Shown here: positions 1-9,845 of the stretch, in pieces
Layout of the letters: each line of letters starts with the position of its first letter
How positions within the stretch are numbered: the stretch's first letter is position 1
NCBI GenBank assembly: GCA_002189035.1
Contig: NEEC01000497.1
Location: 1-21,580, forward strand
Length of the DNA: 21,580 nt
Direction of reading: 5' to 3'
From: Utricularia gibba
Taxonomy: Eukaryota > Streptophyta > Magnoliopsida > Lamiales > Lentibulariaceae
Notes under the pieces: generated by a model
Seen by the model: the letters and a program-made list of their open reading frames with translations, nothing else
The model's database searches: none
What the model was told of the DNA's origin: nothing
Made by a program: the position numbers and the translations under genes

Positions 1-77
1 AAAGTCAGCTGTAGCCCGACAAAAGAAGTGATGCATTTATTAACGTTGGGTTGTCGGCGGCTGCCCACATGGTTTTT

Positions 78-91
78 CAAGCAACAGCTTG
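78..91 (+). other. Small dyad in A1 (example in U1)
   Basis: CAAGC-AACA-GCTTG forms a perfect five-base stem with a four-base loop. It recurs at the same place in nearly every A1 and C1 but is absent from B1, which reads CAAGGAAAAGTTG there. A five-base stem is weak; no role is claimed. Confidence 0.6.
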
Positions 92-147
92 CCGTTTTAA
101 GGCGGGTGCTGTCGTTGGCAGCTTTGTAAGGGCCCAAGGTTTGGTCT

Positions 148-159
148 GGCTCCTGAGCC
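148..159 (+). other. Small dyad in A1 tail (example in U1)
   Basis: GGCTC-CT-GAGCC is a five-base inverted repeat around two bases, present in most A1 and C1 copies next to the A1/A2 (or A1/C2) junction. It may contribute to local slippage but could be chance. Confidence 0.45.
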
Positions 160-623
160 CAATCGGGTCCTACTCGATGAAAATCGTGATGCATTTAATG
201 AAGTTAGGATGTCATGAGCGCCCCAAATGGTTTTCTCAACAACCTGATTTTTATTCGACGAGGTGCTTTAAGGGCTCTAGTATCGAGCAAATGGTCGAGT
301 CGCGCTCTGGCCCATAGTCATTTGTAGCCCGGCCAAAAAAGTGATGCATTTATTAACGTTGGGTTTTCGGCGGCTGCCTACATGCTTTTTCAAGGAAAAG
401 TTGTCGTTTTTTGGCGGGTGCTGTTGTTGGGAACTTCGTCCGGACCAAGGTTCGGTCTGACTTCACAGCACAATAAGGTCCCATTCGACGAAAATCGTGA
501 TACCTTTATTGAAGTTAGGATCTCATGACCACCCAAATGCTTTTTTCAACAGCATGCTATACACTTGAGAAGGCGCTTTTGTGGGTCACCGAGATCGGGC
601 CGAATTCGGGTCGGGCTCGGCCC

Positions 624-1250
624 AAAGTCAGCTGTAGCCCGACAAAAGAAGTGATGCATTTATTAACGTTGGGTTGTCGGCGGCTGCCCACATGGTTTTT
701 CAAGCAACAGCTTGCCGTTTTAAGGCGGGTGCTGTCGTTGGCAGCTTTGTAAGGGCCCAAGGTTTGGTCTGGCTCCTGAGCCCAATCGGGTCCTACTCGA
801 TGAAAATCGTGATGCATTTAATGAAGTTAGGATGTCATGAGCGCCCCAAATGGTTTTCTCAACAACCTGATTTATATTTGACGAGGTGCTCTAGGCTGGC
901 ACTAGTATCGAGCAAATGGTCGAGTCGCGCTCTGGCCCATAGTCATTTGTAGCCCGGCCAAAAAAGTGATGCATTTATTAACGTTGGGTTTTCGGCGGCT
1001 GCCTACATGCTTTTTCAAGGAAAAGTTGTCGTTTTTTGGCGGGTGCTGTTGTTGGGAACTTCGTCCGGACCCAAGGTTCGGTCTGACTTCACAGCACAAT
1101 AAGGTCCCATTCGACGAAAATCGTGATACCTTTATTGAAGTTAGGATCTCATGACCACCCAAATGCTTTTTTCAACAGCATGCTTTAAACTTGAGAAGGC
1201 GCTTTTGTGGGTCACCCAGATCGGGCCGGAATTCGGGTCGGCTCGGGGAC
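624..1250 (+). repeat. HOR unit U2, canonical
   Basis: 627 bases. B2 carries the TTTAAACTTGAG variant in place of the usual TATACACTTGAG, and ends GGCTCGGGGAC without a SacI site. It lies directly before the expanded unit U3. Confidence 0.93.
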
Positions 1251-2166
1251 AAAGTCAGCTGTAGCCCGTCAAAAGAAGTGATGCATTTATTAACGTTGGG
1301 TTGTCGGCGGCTGCCACATGGTTTTTCAAGCAACAGCTTGCCGTTTTAAGGCGGGTGCTGTCGTTGGCAGCTTTGTAAGGGCCCAAGGTTCGGTCAGGCT
1401 CCTGAGCCCAATCGGGTCCTACTCGATGAAAATCGTGATGCATTTGCTTTTGTTAGGATGTCATGAGAACCCCAATGGGTTTTCTCCACACTCTACTTTA
1501 TATTTGAGAAGGCGCTCTCGGGGGTCTCGGGTCGGGCTCATGCCCATAGTCAGTTGTAGCCCGGAAAATAAGTGATGCATTTATCAACGTTGGGTTTTCG
1601 GTGCCTAAATGGTTTTTCAAGCAACAGCTTGCCGTTTTAAGGCGGGTGCTGTCGTTGGCAGCTTTGTAAGGGCCCAAGGTTTGGTCTGGCTCCTGAGCCC
1701 AATCGGGTCCTACTCGATGAAAATCGTGATGCATTTAATGAAGTTAGGATGTCATGAGCGCCCCAAATGGTTTTCTCAACAACCTGATTTTATTTGACGA
1801 GGTGCTTTAGCTGGCTCTAGTATCGAGCAAATGGTCGAGTCGCGCTCTGGCCCATAGTCATTGTAGCCCGGCCAAAAAAGTGATGCATTTATTAACGTTG
1901 GGTTTTCGGCGGCTGCCTACATGCTTTTTCAAGGAAAAGTTTGTCGTTTTTTTGGCGGGTGCTGTTGTTGGGAACTTCGTCCGGACCCAAGGTTCGGTCT
2001 GACTTCACAGCACAATAAGGTCCCATTCGACGAAAATCGTGATACCTTTATTGAAGTTAGGATCTCATGACCACCCCAAATGCTTTTTTCAACAGCATGC
2101 TATACACTGAGAAGGCGCTTTTGTGGGTCACCGAGATCGGGCCGGAATTCGGGTCGGCTCGGGCCC
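1251..2166 (+). repeat. HOR unit U3, expanded A1-C2-C1-A2-B1-B2
   Basis: 916 bases. A C monomer (C2 1411-1546, C1 1547-1701) sits between A1 and A2. A1 has GCCCGTC where most units have GCCCGAC, and the C-linked tail GGTTCGGTC. The A2 tail is T4-ATTTGACGAGGTGCTTTAG followed by CTGGCTCTAG, identical to that of U10 seven units later. There is no SacI site. Confidence 0.93.
1411..1701 (+). repeat. C monomer copy 1 (C2-C1)
   Basis: C2 (136 bases) is marked by GCATTTGCTTTTGTTAGG, GAACCCCAATGGG and CTCCACACTCTAC, none of which occur in A2 or B2. C1 (155 bases) starts GTCAGTTGTAGCCCGGAAAA with TTTATCAACG, then becomes the same as A1 from AATGGTTTTTCAAGC onward. C1 here has a short deletion in the GGCGGCTGCC block (reads TCGGTGCC, near 1600). 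Confidence 0.9.
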
Positions 2167-3101
2167 AAAGTCAACTGTAGCCCGACAAAAGAAGTGATGC
2201 ATTTATTAACGTTGGGTTGTCGGCGGCTGCCCACATGGTTTTTCAAGCAACAGCTTGCCGTTTTAAGGCGGGTGCTGTCGTTGGCAGCTTTGTAAGGGCC
2301 CATGGTTCGGTCTGGTTCCTAAGCCCAATCGGGTCCTACTCGATGAAAATCGTGATGCATTTGCTTTTGTTAGGATGTCATGAGAACCCCAATGGGTTTT
2401 CTCCACACTCTACTTTATATTTGAGAAGGCGCTCTCGGGGGGTTGGGATTGGGCAAGAGGTCGGGTCGGGCTCATGCCCATAGTCAGTTGTAGCCCGGAA
2501 AATAAGTGATGCATTTATCAACGTTGGGTTTTCGGCGGCTGCCTAAATGGTTTTTCAAGCAACAGCTTGCCGTTTTAAGGCGGGTGCTGTCGTTGGCAGC
2601 TTTGTAAGGGCCCAAGGTTTGGTCTGGCTCCTGAGCCCATCGGGTCCTACTCGATGAAAATCGTGATGCATTTAATGAAGTTAGGATGTCATGAGCGCCC
2701 CAAATGGTTTTCTCAACAACCTGATTTATTTTGACGAGGTGCTCTAGGCTGGCACTAGTATCGAAATGGTCGAGTCGCGCTCTGGCCCATAGTCATTTGT
2801 AGCCCGGCCAAAAAAGTGATGCATTTATTAACGTTGGGTTTTTCGGCGGCTGCCTACATGCTTTTTCAAGGAAAAGTTGTCGTTTTTTGGCGGGTGCTGT
2901 TGTTGGGAACTTCGTCCGGACCCAAGGTTCGTCTGACTTCACAGCACAATAAGGTCCCATTCGACGAAAATCGTGATACCTTTATTGAAGTTAGGATCTC
3001 ATGACCACCCAAATGCTTTTTTCAACAGCATGCTATACACTTGAGAAGGCGCTTTTGTGGGTCACCGAGATCGGGCCGGAATTCGGGTCGAGCTCGGGCC
3101 C
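2167..3101 (+). repeat. HOR unit U4, expanded, most complete
   Basis: 935 bases, close to three 313-base monomers (939), and the least deleted expanded unit. A1 ends CATGGTTCGGTCTGGTTCC. A2 has TATCGAAATGG with three bases lost, and the tail TTATTTTGACG also seen in U28. The SacI site is present at 3090. Confidence 0.93.
2328..2639 (+). repeat. C monomer copy 2 (C2-C1), fullest copy
   Basis: C2 is 153 bases and C1 159 bases, so this is an intact 312-base monomer and the best reference for type C. Only here does C2 keep the segment GGGATTGGGCAAGAGG (near 2445-2460), which the other C copies lack; it may be ancestral or a private insertion, but the full length near 154 favours ancestral. Confidence 0.9.
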
Positions 3102-3726
3102 AAAGTCAGCTGTAGCCCGACAAAAGAAGTGATGCATTTATTAACGTTGGGTTGTCGGCGGCTGCCCACATGGTTTTTCAAGCAACAGCTTGCCGTTTTA
3201 AGGCGGGTGCTGTCGTTGGCAGCTTTGTAAGGGCCCAAGGTTTGGTCTGGCTCCTGAGCCCAATCGGGTCCTACTCGATGAAAATCGTGATGCATTTAAT
3301 GAAGTTAGGATGTCATGAGCGCCCCAAATGGTTTTCTCAACAACCTGATTTTATTCGACGAGGTGCTTTAAGCTGGCTCTAGTATCGAGCAAATGGTCGA
3401 GTCGCGCTCTGGCCCATAGTCATTTGTAGCCCGGCCAAAAAAGTGATGCATTTATTAACGTTGGGTTTTCGGCGGCCTACATGCTTTTTCAAGGAAAAGT
3501 TGTCGTTTTTTGGCGGGTGCTGTTGTTGGGAACTTCGTCCGGACCCAAGGTTCGGTCTGACTTCACAGCACAATAAGGTCCCATTCGACGAAAATCGTGA
3601 TACCTTTATTGAAGTTAGGATCTCATGACCACCCCAAATGCTTTTTTCAACAGCATGCTATACACTTGAGAAGGCGCTTTTGTGGGTCACCGAGATCGGG
3701 CCGGAATTCGGGTCGAGCTCGGGCCC
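3102..3726 (+). repeat. HOR unit U5, canonical
   Basis: 625 bases. The A2 tail is T4-ATTCGACG with CTTTAAGCTGGCTCTAG, nearly identical to that of U12 seven units later. B1 lost three bases in the CGGCGGCTGCC block (reads CGGCGGCC, near 3472). The SacI site is present. Confidence 0.93.
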
Positions 3727-4351
3727 AAAGTCAGCTGTAGCCCGACAAAAGAAGTGATGCATTTATTAACGTTGGGTTGTCGGCGGCTGCCCACATGGTT
3801 TTTCAAGCAACAGCTTGCCGTTTTAAGGCGGGTGCTGTCGTTGGCAGCTTTGTAAGGGCCCAAGTTTTGGTCTGGCTCCTGAGCCCAATCGGGTCCTACT
3901 CGATGAAAATCGTGATGCATTTAATGAAGTTAGGATGTCATGAGCGCCCCAAATGGTTTTCTCAACAACCTGATTATATTTGACGAGGTGCTCTAGGCTG
4001 GCACTAGTATCGAGCAAATGGTCGAGTCGCGCTCTGGCCCATAGTCATTTGTAGCCCGGCCAAAAAAGTGATGCATTTATTAACGTTGGGTTTTCGGCGG
4101 CTGCCTACATGCTTTTTCAAGGAAAAGTTGTCGTTTTTTGGCGGGTGCTGTTGTTGGGAACTTCGTCCGGACCCAAGGTTCGGTCTGACTTCACAGCACA
4201 ATAAGGTCCCATTCGACGAAAATCGTGATACCTTTATTGAAGTTAGGATCTCATGACCACCCCAAATGCTTTTTTCAACAGCATGCTACACTTGAGAAGG
4301 CGCTTTTGTGGGTCACCGAGATCGGGCCGGAATTCGGGTCGAGCTCGGCCC
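3727..4351 (+). repeat. HOR unit U6, canonical
   Basis: 625 bases. A1 has CCCAAGTTTTGG in place of CCCAAGGTTTGG. The A2 tail reads GATTATATTTG. B2 has GCTACAC (two bases lost), shared only with U31. The SacI site is present. Confidence 0.93.
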
Positions 4352-4972
4352 AAAGTCAGCTGTAGCCCGACAAAAGAAGTGATGCATTTATTAACGTTGG
4401 GTTGTCGGCGGCTGCCCACATGGTTTTTCAAGCAACAGCTTGCCGTTTTAAGGCGGGTGCTGTCGTTGGCAGCTTTGTAAGGGCCCAAGGTTTGGTCTGG
4501 CTCCTGAGCCCAATCGGGTCCTACTCGATGAAAATCGTGATGCATTTAATGAAGTTAGGATGTCATGAGCGCCCCAAATGGTTTTCTCAACAACCTGATT
4601 TTATTCGACGAGGTGCTTTAAGCTGGCACTAGTATCGAGCAAATGGTCGAGTCGCGCTCTGGCCCATAGTCATTTGTAGCCCGGCCAAAAAAGTGATGCA
4701 TTTATTAACGTTGGGTTTTCGGCGGCTGCCTACATGCTTTTTCAAGGAAAAGTTGTCGTTTTTTGGCGGGTGCTGTTGTTGGGAACTTCGTCCGGACCCA
4801 AGGTTCGGTCTGACTTCACAGCACAATAAGGTCCCATTCGACGAAAATCGTGATACCTTTATTGAAGTTAGGATCTCATGACCACCCCAAATGCTTTTTT
4901 CAACAGCATGCTATACACTTGAGAAGGCGCTTTTGTGGGTCACCGAGATCGGGCTTCGGGTCGGCTTGGGCC
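4352..4972 (+). repeat. HOR unit U7, canonical with shortened B2 tail
   Basis: 621 bases. The A2 tail combines T4-ATTCGACG and CTTTAAG with the common GGCACTAG ending, so it is intermediate between the two A2 classes. The B2 tail reads ATCGGGCTTCGGGTCGGCTT, having lost both EcoRI and SacI sites. Confidence 0.93.
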
Positions 4973-5873
4973 AAAGTCAGCTGTAGCCCGACAAAAGAAG
5001 TGATGCATTTATTAACGTTGGGTTGTCGGCGGCTGCCCACATGGTTTTTCAAGCAACAGCTTGCCGTTTTAAGGCGGGTGCTGTCGTTGGCAGCTTTGTA
5101 AGGGCCAAGGTTCGGTCCTCCTGAGCCCAATCGGGTCCTACTCGATGAAAATCGTGATGCATTGCTTTTGTTAGGATGTCATGAGAGGGTTTTCTCCACA
5201 CTCTACTTTATATTTGAGAAGGCGCTCTCGGGGGGTCGGGGTCGGGCTCATGCCCATAGTCAGTTGTAGCCCGGAAAATAAGTGATGCATTTATCAACGT
5301 TGGGTTTCGGCGGCTGCCTAAATGGTTTTTCAAGCAACAGCTTGCCGTTTTAAGGCGGGTGCTGTCGTTGGCAGCTTTGTAAGGGCCCAAGGTTTGGTCT
5401 GGCTCCTGAGCCCAATCGGGTCCTACTCGATGAAAATCGTGATGCATTTAATGAAGTTAGGATGTCATGAGCGCCCCAAATGGTTTTCTCAACAACCTGA
5501 TTTTATTTGACGAGGTGCTCTAGGCTGGCAGTATCGAGCAAATGGTCGAGTCGCGCTCTGGCCCATAGTCATTTGTAGCCCGGCCAAAAAAGTGATGCAT
5601 TTATTAACGTTGGGTTTTCGGCGGCTGCCTACATGCTTTTTAGGAAAAGTTGTCGTTTTTTGGCGGGTGCTGTTGTTGGGAACTTCGTCCGGACCCAAGG
5701 TTCGGTCTGACTTCACAGCACAATAAGGTCCCATTCGACGAAAATCGTGATACCTTTATTGAAGTTAGGATCTCATGACCCCCAAATGCTTTTTCAACAG
5801 CATGCTATACACTTGAGAAGGCGCTTTTGTGGGTCACCGAGATCGGGCCGGAATTCGGGTCGAGCTCGGGCCC
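4973..5873 (+). repeat. HOR unit U8, expanded
   Basis: 901 bases, with a C monomer at 5130-5414. The A1 end is shortened (GGTTCGGTCCTCCTGAGC). A2 lost three bases (GGCAGTATCG), B1 lost two (CTTTTTAGGAAAAG, near 5636), and B2 has GACCCCCAAATG. The SacI site is present. Confidence 0.93.
5130..5414 (+). repeat. C monomer copy 3 (C2-C1)
   Basis: C2 is reduced to 127 bases: it has GCATTGCTTTTG with a base lost and lacks AACCCCAAT after CATGAG. C1 is 158 bases and reads TTGGGTTTCGGCGG with one T missing, then continues as A1-type tail. Confidence 0.88.
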
Positions 5874-6727
5874 AAAGTCAGCTGTAGCCCGACAAAAGAA
5901 GTGATGCATTTATTAACGTTGGGTTGTCGGCGGCTGCCCACATGGTTTTTCAAGCAACAGCTTGCCGTTTTAAGGCGGGTGCTGTCGTTGGCAGCTTTGT
6001 AAGGGCCCAAGGTTCGGTCTGGCTCCTGAGCCCAATCGGGTCCTACTCGATGAAAATCGTGATGCATTTAGGATGTCATGATGGTTTGAGAAACGGGTCG
6101 GGCTCAATAGTCAGTTGTAGCCCGGAAAAAATGATGCATTTATCAACGTTGGGTTTTCGGCGGCTGCCTAAATGGTTTTTCAAGCAACAGCTTGCCGTTT
6201 TAAGGCGGGTGCTGTCGTTGGCAGCTTTGTAAGGGCCAAGGTTTGGTCTGGCTCCTGAGCCCAATCGGTCCTACTCGATGAAAATCGTGATGCATTTAAT
6301 GAAGTTAGGATGTCATGAGCGCCCCAAATGGTTTTCTCAACAACCTGATTTATATTTGACGAGGTGCTCTAGGCTGGCACTAGTATCGAGCAAATGGTCG
6401 AGTCGCGCTCTGGCCCATAGTCATTTGTAGCCCGGCCAAAAAAGTGATGCATTTATTAACGTTGGGTTTTCGGCGGCTGCCTACATGCTTTTTCAAGGAA
6501 AAGTTGTCGTTTTTTGGCGGGTGCTGTTGTTGGGAACTTCGTCCGGACCCAAGGTTCGGTCTGACTTCACAGCACAATAAGGTCCCATTCGACGAAAATC
6601 GTGATACCTTTATTGAAGTTAGGATCTCATGACCACCCAAATGCTTTTTTCAACAGCATGCTTAAACTTGAGAAGGCGCTTTTGTGGTCACCGAGATCGG
6701 GCCGGAATTCGGGTCGAGCTCGGGCCC
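5874..6727 (+). repeat. HOR unit U9, expanded, C2 mostly deleted
   Basis: 854 bases. The unit directly follows U8, so U8-U9 form a second back-to-back expanded pair like U3-U4. B2 has CTTAAAC, a form of the TTTAAAC variant. The SacI site is present. Confidence 0.92.
6035..6263 (+). repeat. C monomer copy 4 (C2 remnant plus C1)
   Basis: C2 is only 73 bases. After GATGCATTTAGGATGTCATG it jumps to ATGGTTTGAGAAACGGGTCG, so at least two internal deletions have occurred. C1 (156 bases) is nearly complete with GCCCGGAAAAAATGATGC and the A1-type tail. Confidence 0.87.
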
Positions 6728-7352
6728 AAAGTCAGCTGTAGCCCGACAAAAGAAGTGATGCATTTATTAACGTTGGGTTGTCGGCGGCTGCCCACATGGT
6801 TTTTCAAGCAACAGCTTGCCGTTTTAAGGCGGGTGCTGTCGTTGGCAGCTTTGTAAGGGCCCAAGGTTTGGTCTGGCTCCTGAGCCCAATCGGGTCCTAC
6901 TCGATGAAAATCGTGATGCATTTAATGAAGTTAGGATGTCATGAGCGCCCCAAATGGTTTTCTCAACAACCTGATTTTATTTGACGAGGTGCTTTAGCTG
7001 GCTCTAGTATCGAGCAAATGGTCGAGTCGCGCTCTGGCCCATAGTCATTTGTAGCCCGGCCAAAAAAGTGATGCATTTATTAACGTTGGGTTTTCGGCGG
7101 CTGCCTACATGCTTTTTCAAGGAAAAGTTGTCGTTTTTTTGGCGGTGCTGTTGTTGGGAACTTCGTCCGGACCCAAGGTTCGGTCTGACTTCACAGCACA
7201 ATAAGGTCCCATTCGACGAAAATCGTGATACCTTTATTGAAGTTAGGATCTCATGACCACCCAAATGCTTTTTTCAACAGCATGCTATACACTTGAGAAG
7301 GCGCTTTTGTGGGTCACCGAGATCGGGCCGGAATTCGGGTCGGCTCGGGCCC
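6728..7352 (+). repeat. HOR unit U10, canonical
   Basis: 625 bases. The A2 tail is identical to that of U3, and the B2 end GGTCGGCTCGGGCCC (no SacI) also matches U3. B1 has a longer T tract and GGCGGTGCTG. Confidence 0.93.
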
Positions 7353-7980
7353 AAAGTCAGCTGTAGCCCGACAAAAGAAGTGATGCATTTATTAACGTTG
7401 GGTTGTCGGCGGCTGCCCACATGGTTTTTCAAGCAACAGCTTGCCGTTTTAAGGCGGGTGCTGTCGTTGGCAGCTTTGTAAGGGCCCAAGGTTTGGTCTG
7501 GCTCCTGAGCCCAATCGGGTCCTACTCGATGAAAATCGTGATGCATTTAATGAAGTTAGGATGTCATGAGCGCCCCAAATGGTTTTCTCAAAACCTGATT
7601 TATATTTGACGAGGTGCTCTAGGCTGGCACTAGTATCGAGCAAATGGTCGAGTCGCGCTCTGGCCCATAGTCATTTGTAGCCCGGCCAAAAAAGTGATGC
7701 ATTTATTAACGTTGGGTTTTCGGCGGCTGCCTACATGCTTTTTCAAGGAAAAGTTGTCGTTTTTTGGCGGGTGCTGTTGTTGGGAACTTCGTCCGGACCC
7801 AAGGTTCGGTCTGACTTCACAGCACAATAAGGTCCCATTCGACGAAAATCGTGATACCTTTATTGAAGTTAGGATCTCATGACCACCCCAAATGCTTTTT
7901 TCAACAGCATGCTATACACTTGAGAAGGCGCTTTTGTGGGTCACCGAGATCGGGCCGGAATTCGGGTCGAGCTCGGGCCC
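7353..7980 (+). repeat. HOR unit U11, canonical
   Basis: 628 bases. A2 has TTCTCAAAACCTG (two or three bases lost from TCAACAACC). The SacI site is present at the end of B2. Confidence 0.93.
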
Positions 7981-8594
7981 AAAGTCAGCTGTAGCCCGAC
8001 AAAAGAAGTGATGCATTTATTAACGTTGGGTTGTCGGCGGCTGCCCACATGGTTTTTCAAGCAACAGCTTGCCGTTTTAAGGCGGGTGCTGTCGTTGGCA
8101 GCTTTGTAAGGGCCCAAGGTTTGGTCTGGCTCCTGAGCCCAATCGGGTCCTACTCGATGAAAATCGTGATGCATTTAATGAAGTTAGGATGTCATGAGCG
8201 CCCCAAATGGTTTTCTCAACAACCTGATTTTATTCGACGAGGTGCTTTAGCTGGCTCTAGTATCGAGCAAATGGTCGAGTCGCGCTCTGGCCCATAGTCA
8301 TTTAGCCCGGCCAAAAAAGTGATGCATTTATTAACGTTGGGTTTTCGGCGGCTGCCTACATGCTTTTTCAAGGAAAAGTTGTCGTTTTTTGGCGGGTGCT
8401 GTTGTTGGGAACTTCGTCGGACCCAAGGTTCGGTCTGACTTCACAGCACAATAAGGTCCCATTCGACGAAAATCGTGATACCTTTATTGAAGTTAGGATC
8501 TCATGACCACCCAAATGCTTTTTTCAACAGCATGCTATACACTTGAGAAGGCGCTTTTGTGGGTCACCGAGATCGGGCTCGGGTCGGGCTCCCC
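7981..8594 (+). repeat. HOR unit U12, canonical, shortest
   Basis: 614 bases. The A2 tail is T4-ATTCGACG with CTTTAGCTGGCTCTAG. B1 lost two bases (GTCATTTAGCCC), as also in U18. The B2 tail is cut to GGGCTCGGGTCGGGCTCCCC, without EcoRI or SacI. Confidence 0.93.
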
Positions 8595-9220
8595 AAGTCA
8601 GTTGTAGCCCGACAAAAGAAGTGATGCATTTATTAACGTTGGGTTGTCGGCGGCTGCCCACATGGTTTTTCAAGCAACAGCTTGCCGTTTTAAGGCGGGT
8701 GCTGTCGTTGGCAGCTTTGTAAGGGCCCAAGGTTTGGTCTGGCTCCTGAGCCCAATCGGGTCCTACTCGATGAAAATCGTGATGCATTTAATGAAGTTAG
8801 GATGTCATGAGCGCCCCAAATGGTTTTCTCAACAACCTGATTTATATTTGACGAGGTGCTCTAGGCTGGCACTAGTATCGAGCAAATGGTCGAGTCGCGC
8901 TCTGGCCCATAGTCATTTGTAGCCCGGCCAAAAAAGTGATGCATTTATTAACGTTGGGTTTTCGGCGGCTGCCTACATGCTTTTTCAAGGAAAAGTTGTC
9001 GTTTTTTGGCGGGTGCTGTTGTTGGGAACTTCGTCCGGACCCAAGGTTCGGTCTGACTTCACAGCACAATAAGGTCCCATTCGACGAAAATCGTGATACC
9101 TTTATTGAAGTTAGGATCTCATGACCCCCCAAATGCTTTTTTCAACAGCATGCTTTAAACTTGAGAAGGCGCTTTTGTGGGTCACGAGATCGGGCCGGAA
9201 TTCGGGTCGAGCTCGGGCCC
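8595..9220 (+). repeat. HOR unit U13, canonical
   Basis: 626 bases. A1 starts GTCAGTTGTAGCCCGAC, with the T typical of C1 where other A1 copies have C. B2 has GACCCCCC and the TTTAAAC variant. The SacI site is present. Confidence 0.93.
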
Positions 9221-9845
9221 AAAGTCAGCTGTAGCCCGACAAAAGAAGTGATGCATTTATTAACGTTGGTTGTCGGCGGCTGCCCACATGGTTTTTCAAG
9301 CAACAGCTTGCCGTTTTAAGGCGGGTGCTGTCGTTGGCAGCTTTGTAAGGGCCCAAGGTTTGGTCTGGCTCCTGAGCCCAATCGGGTCCTACTCGATGAA
9401 AATCGTGATGCATTTAATGAAGTTAGGATGTCATGAGCGCCCCAAATGGTTTTCTCAACAACCTGATTTATATTTGACGAGGTGCTCTAGGCTGGCACTA
9501 GTATCGAGCAAATGGTCGAGTCGCGCTCTGGCCCATAGTCATTTGTAGCCCGGCCAAAAAAGTGATGCATTTATTAACGTTGGGTTTTCGGCGGCTGCCT
9601 ACATGCTTTTTCAAGGAAAAGTTGTCGTTTTTTGGCGGGTGCTGTTGTTGGGAACTTCGTCCGGACCCAAGGTTCGGTCTGACTTCACAGCACAATAAGG
9701 TCCCATTCGACGAAAATCGTGATACCTTTATTGAAGTTAGGATCTCATGACCCCCAAATGCTTTTTTCAACAGCATGCTTTAAACTTGAGAAGGCGCTTT
9801 TGTGGGTCACCGAGATCGGGCCGGAATTCGGGTCGGGCTCGGGGC
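9221..9845 (+). repeat. HOR unit U14, canonical
   Basis: 625 bases. A1 has ACGTTGGTTG with one G lost. B2 has GACCCCC and TTTAAAC, and ends GGGCTCGGGGC without a SacI site. It stands directly before the expanded unit U15. Confidence 0.93.

Larger units (their letters stand above)
1..623 (+). repeat. HOR unit U1, canonical A1-A2-B1-B2
   Basis: 623 bases. The A2 tail carries the variant T5-ATTCGACG followed by GGTGCTTTAAGGGCTCTAG, the most divergent A2 tail in the window. B2 ends GGGCTCGGCCC and lacks the SacI site. The left edge may continue a unit outside the window. Confidence 0.93.

Noticed and set aside
51-317. Recurring open frames of 60 to about 140 codons on both strands, repeated in every unit, as possible small proteins
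   Set aside because: They are copies of the same stop-free stretches of the satellite. Units differ by indels that are not multiples of three, so frames shift and lengths change from unit to unit. Frames on both strands overlap completely, and no ribosome binding site, intron signal or protein family is recognisable.
3080-3101. CENP-B box-like motif near TTCGGGTCGAGCTCGGG
   Set aside because: It has TTCG and CGGG, but the spacing and the central A of the TTCGNNNNANNCGGG core do not match, so no centromere protein binding site is claimed.
6060-6075. Telomere-like TTTAGG near 6068
   Set aside because: It is a single TTTAGGA created by a deletion in C2; no tandem TTTAGGG or CCCTAAA occurs anywhere.
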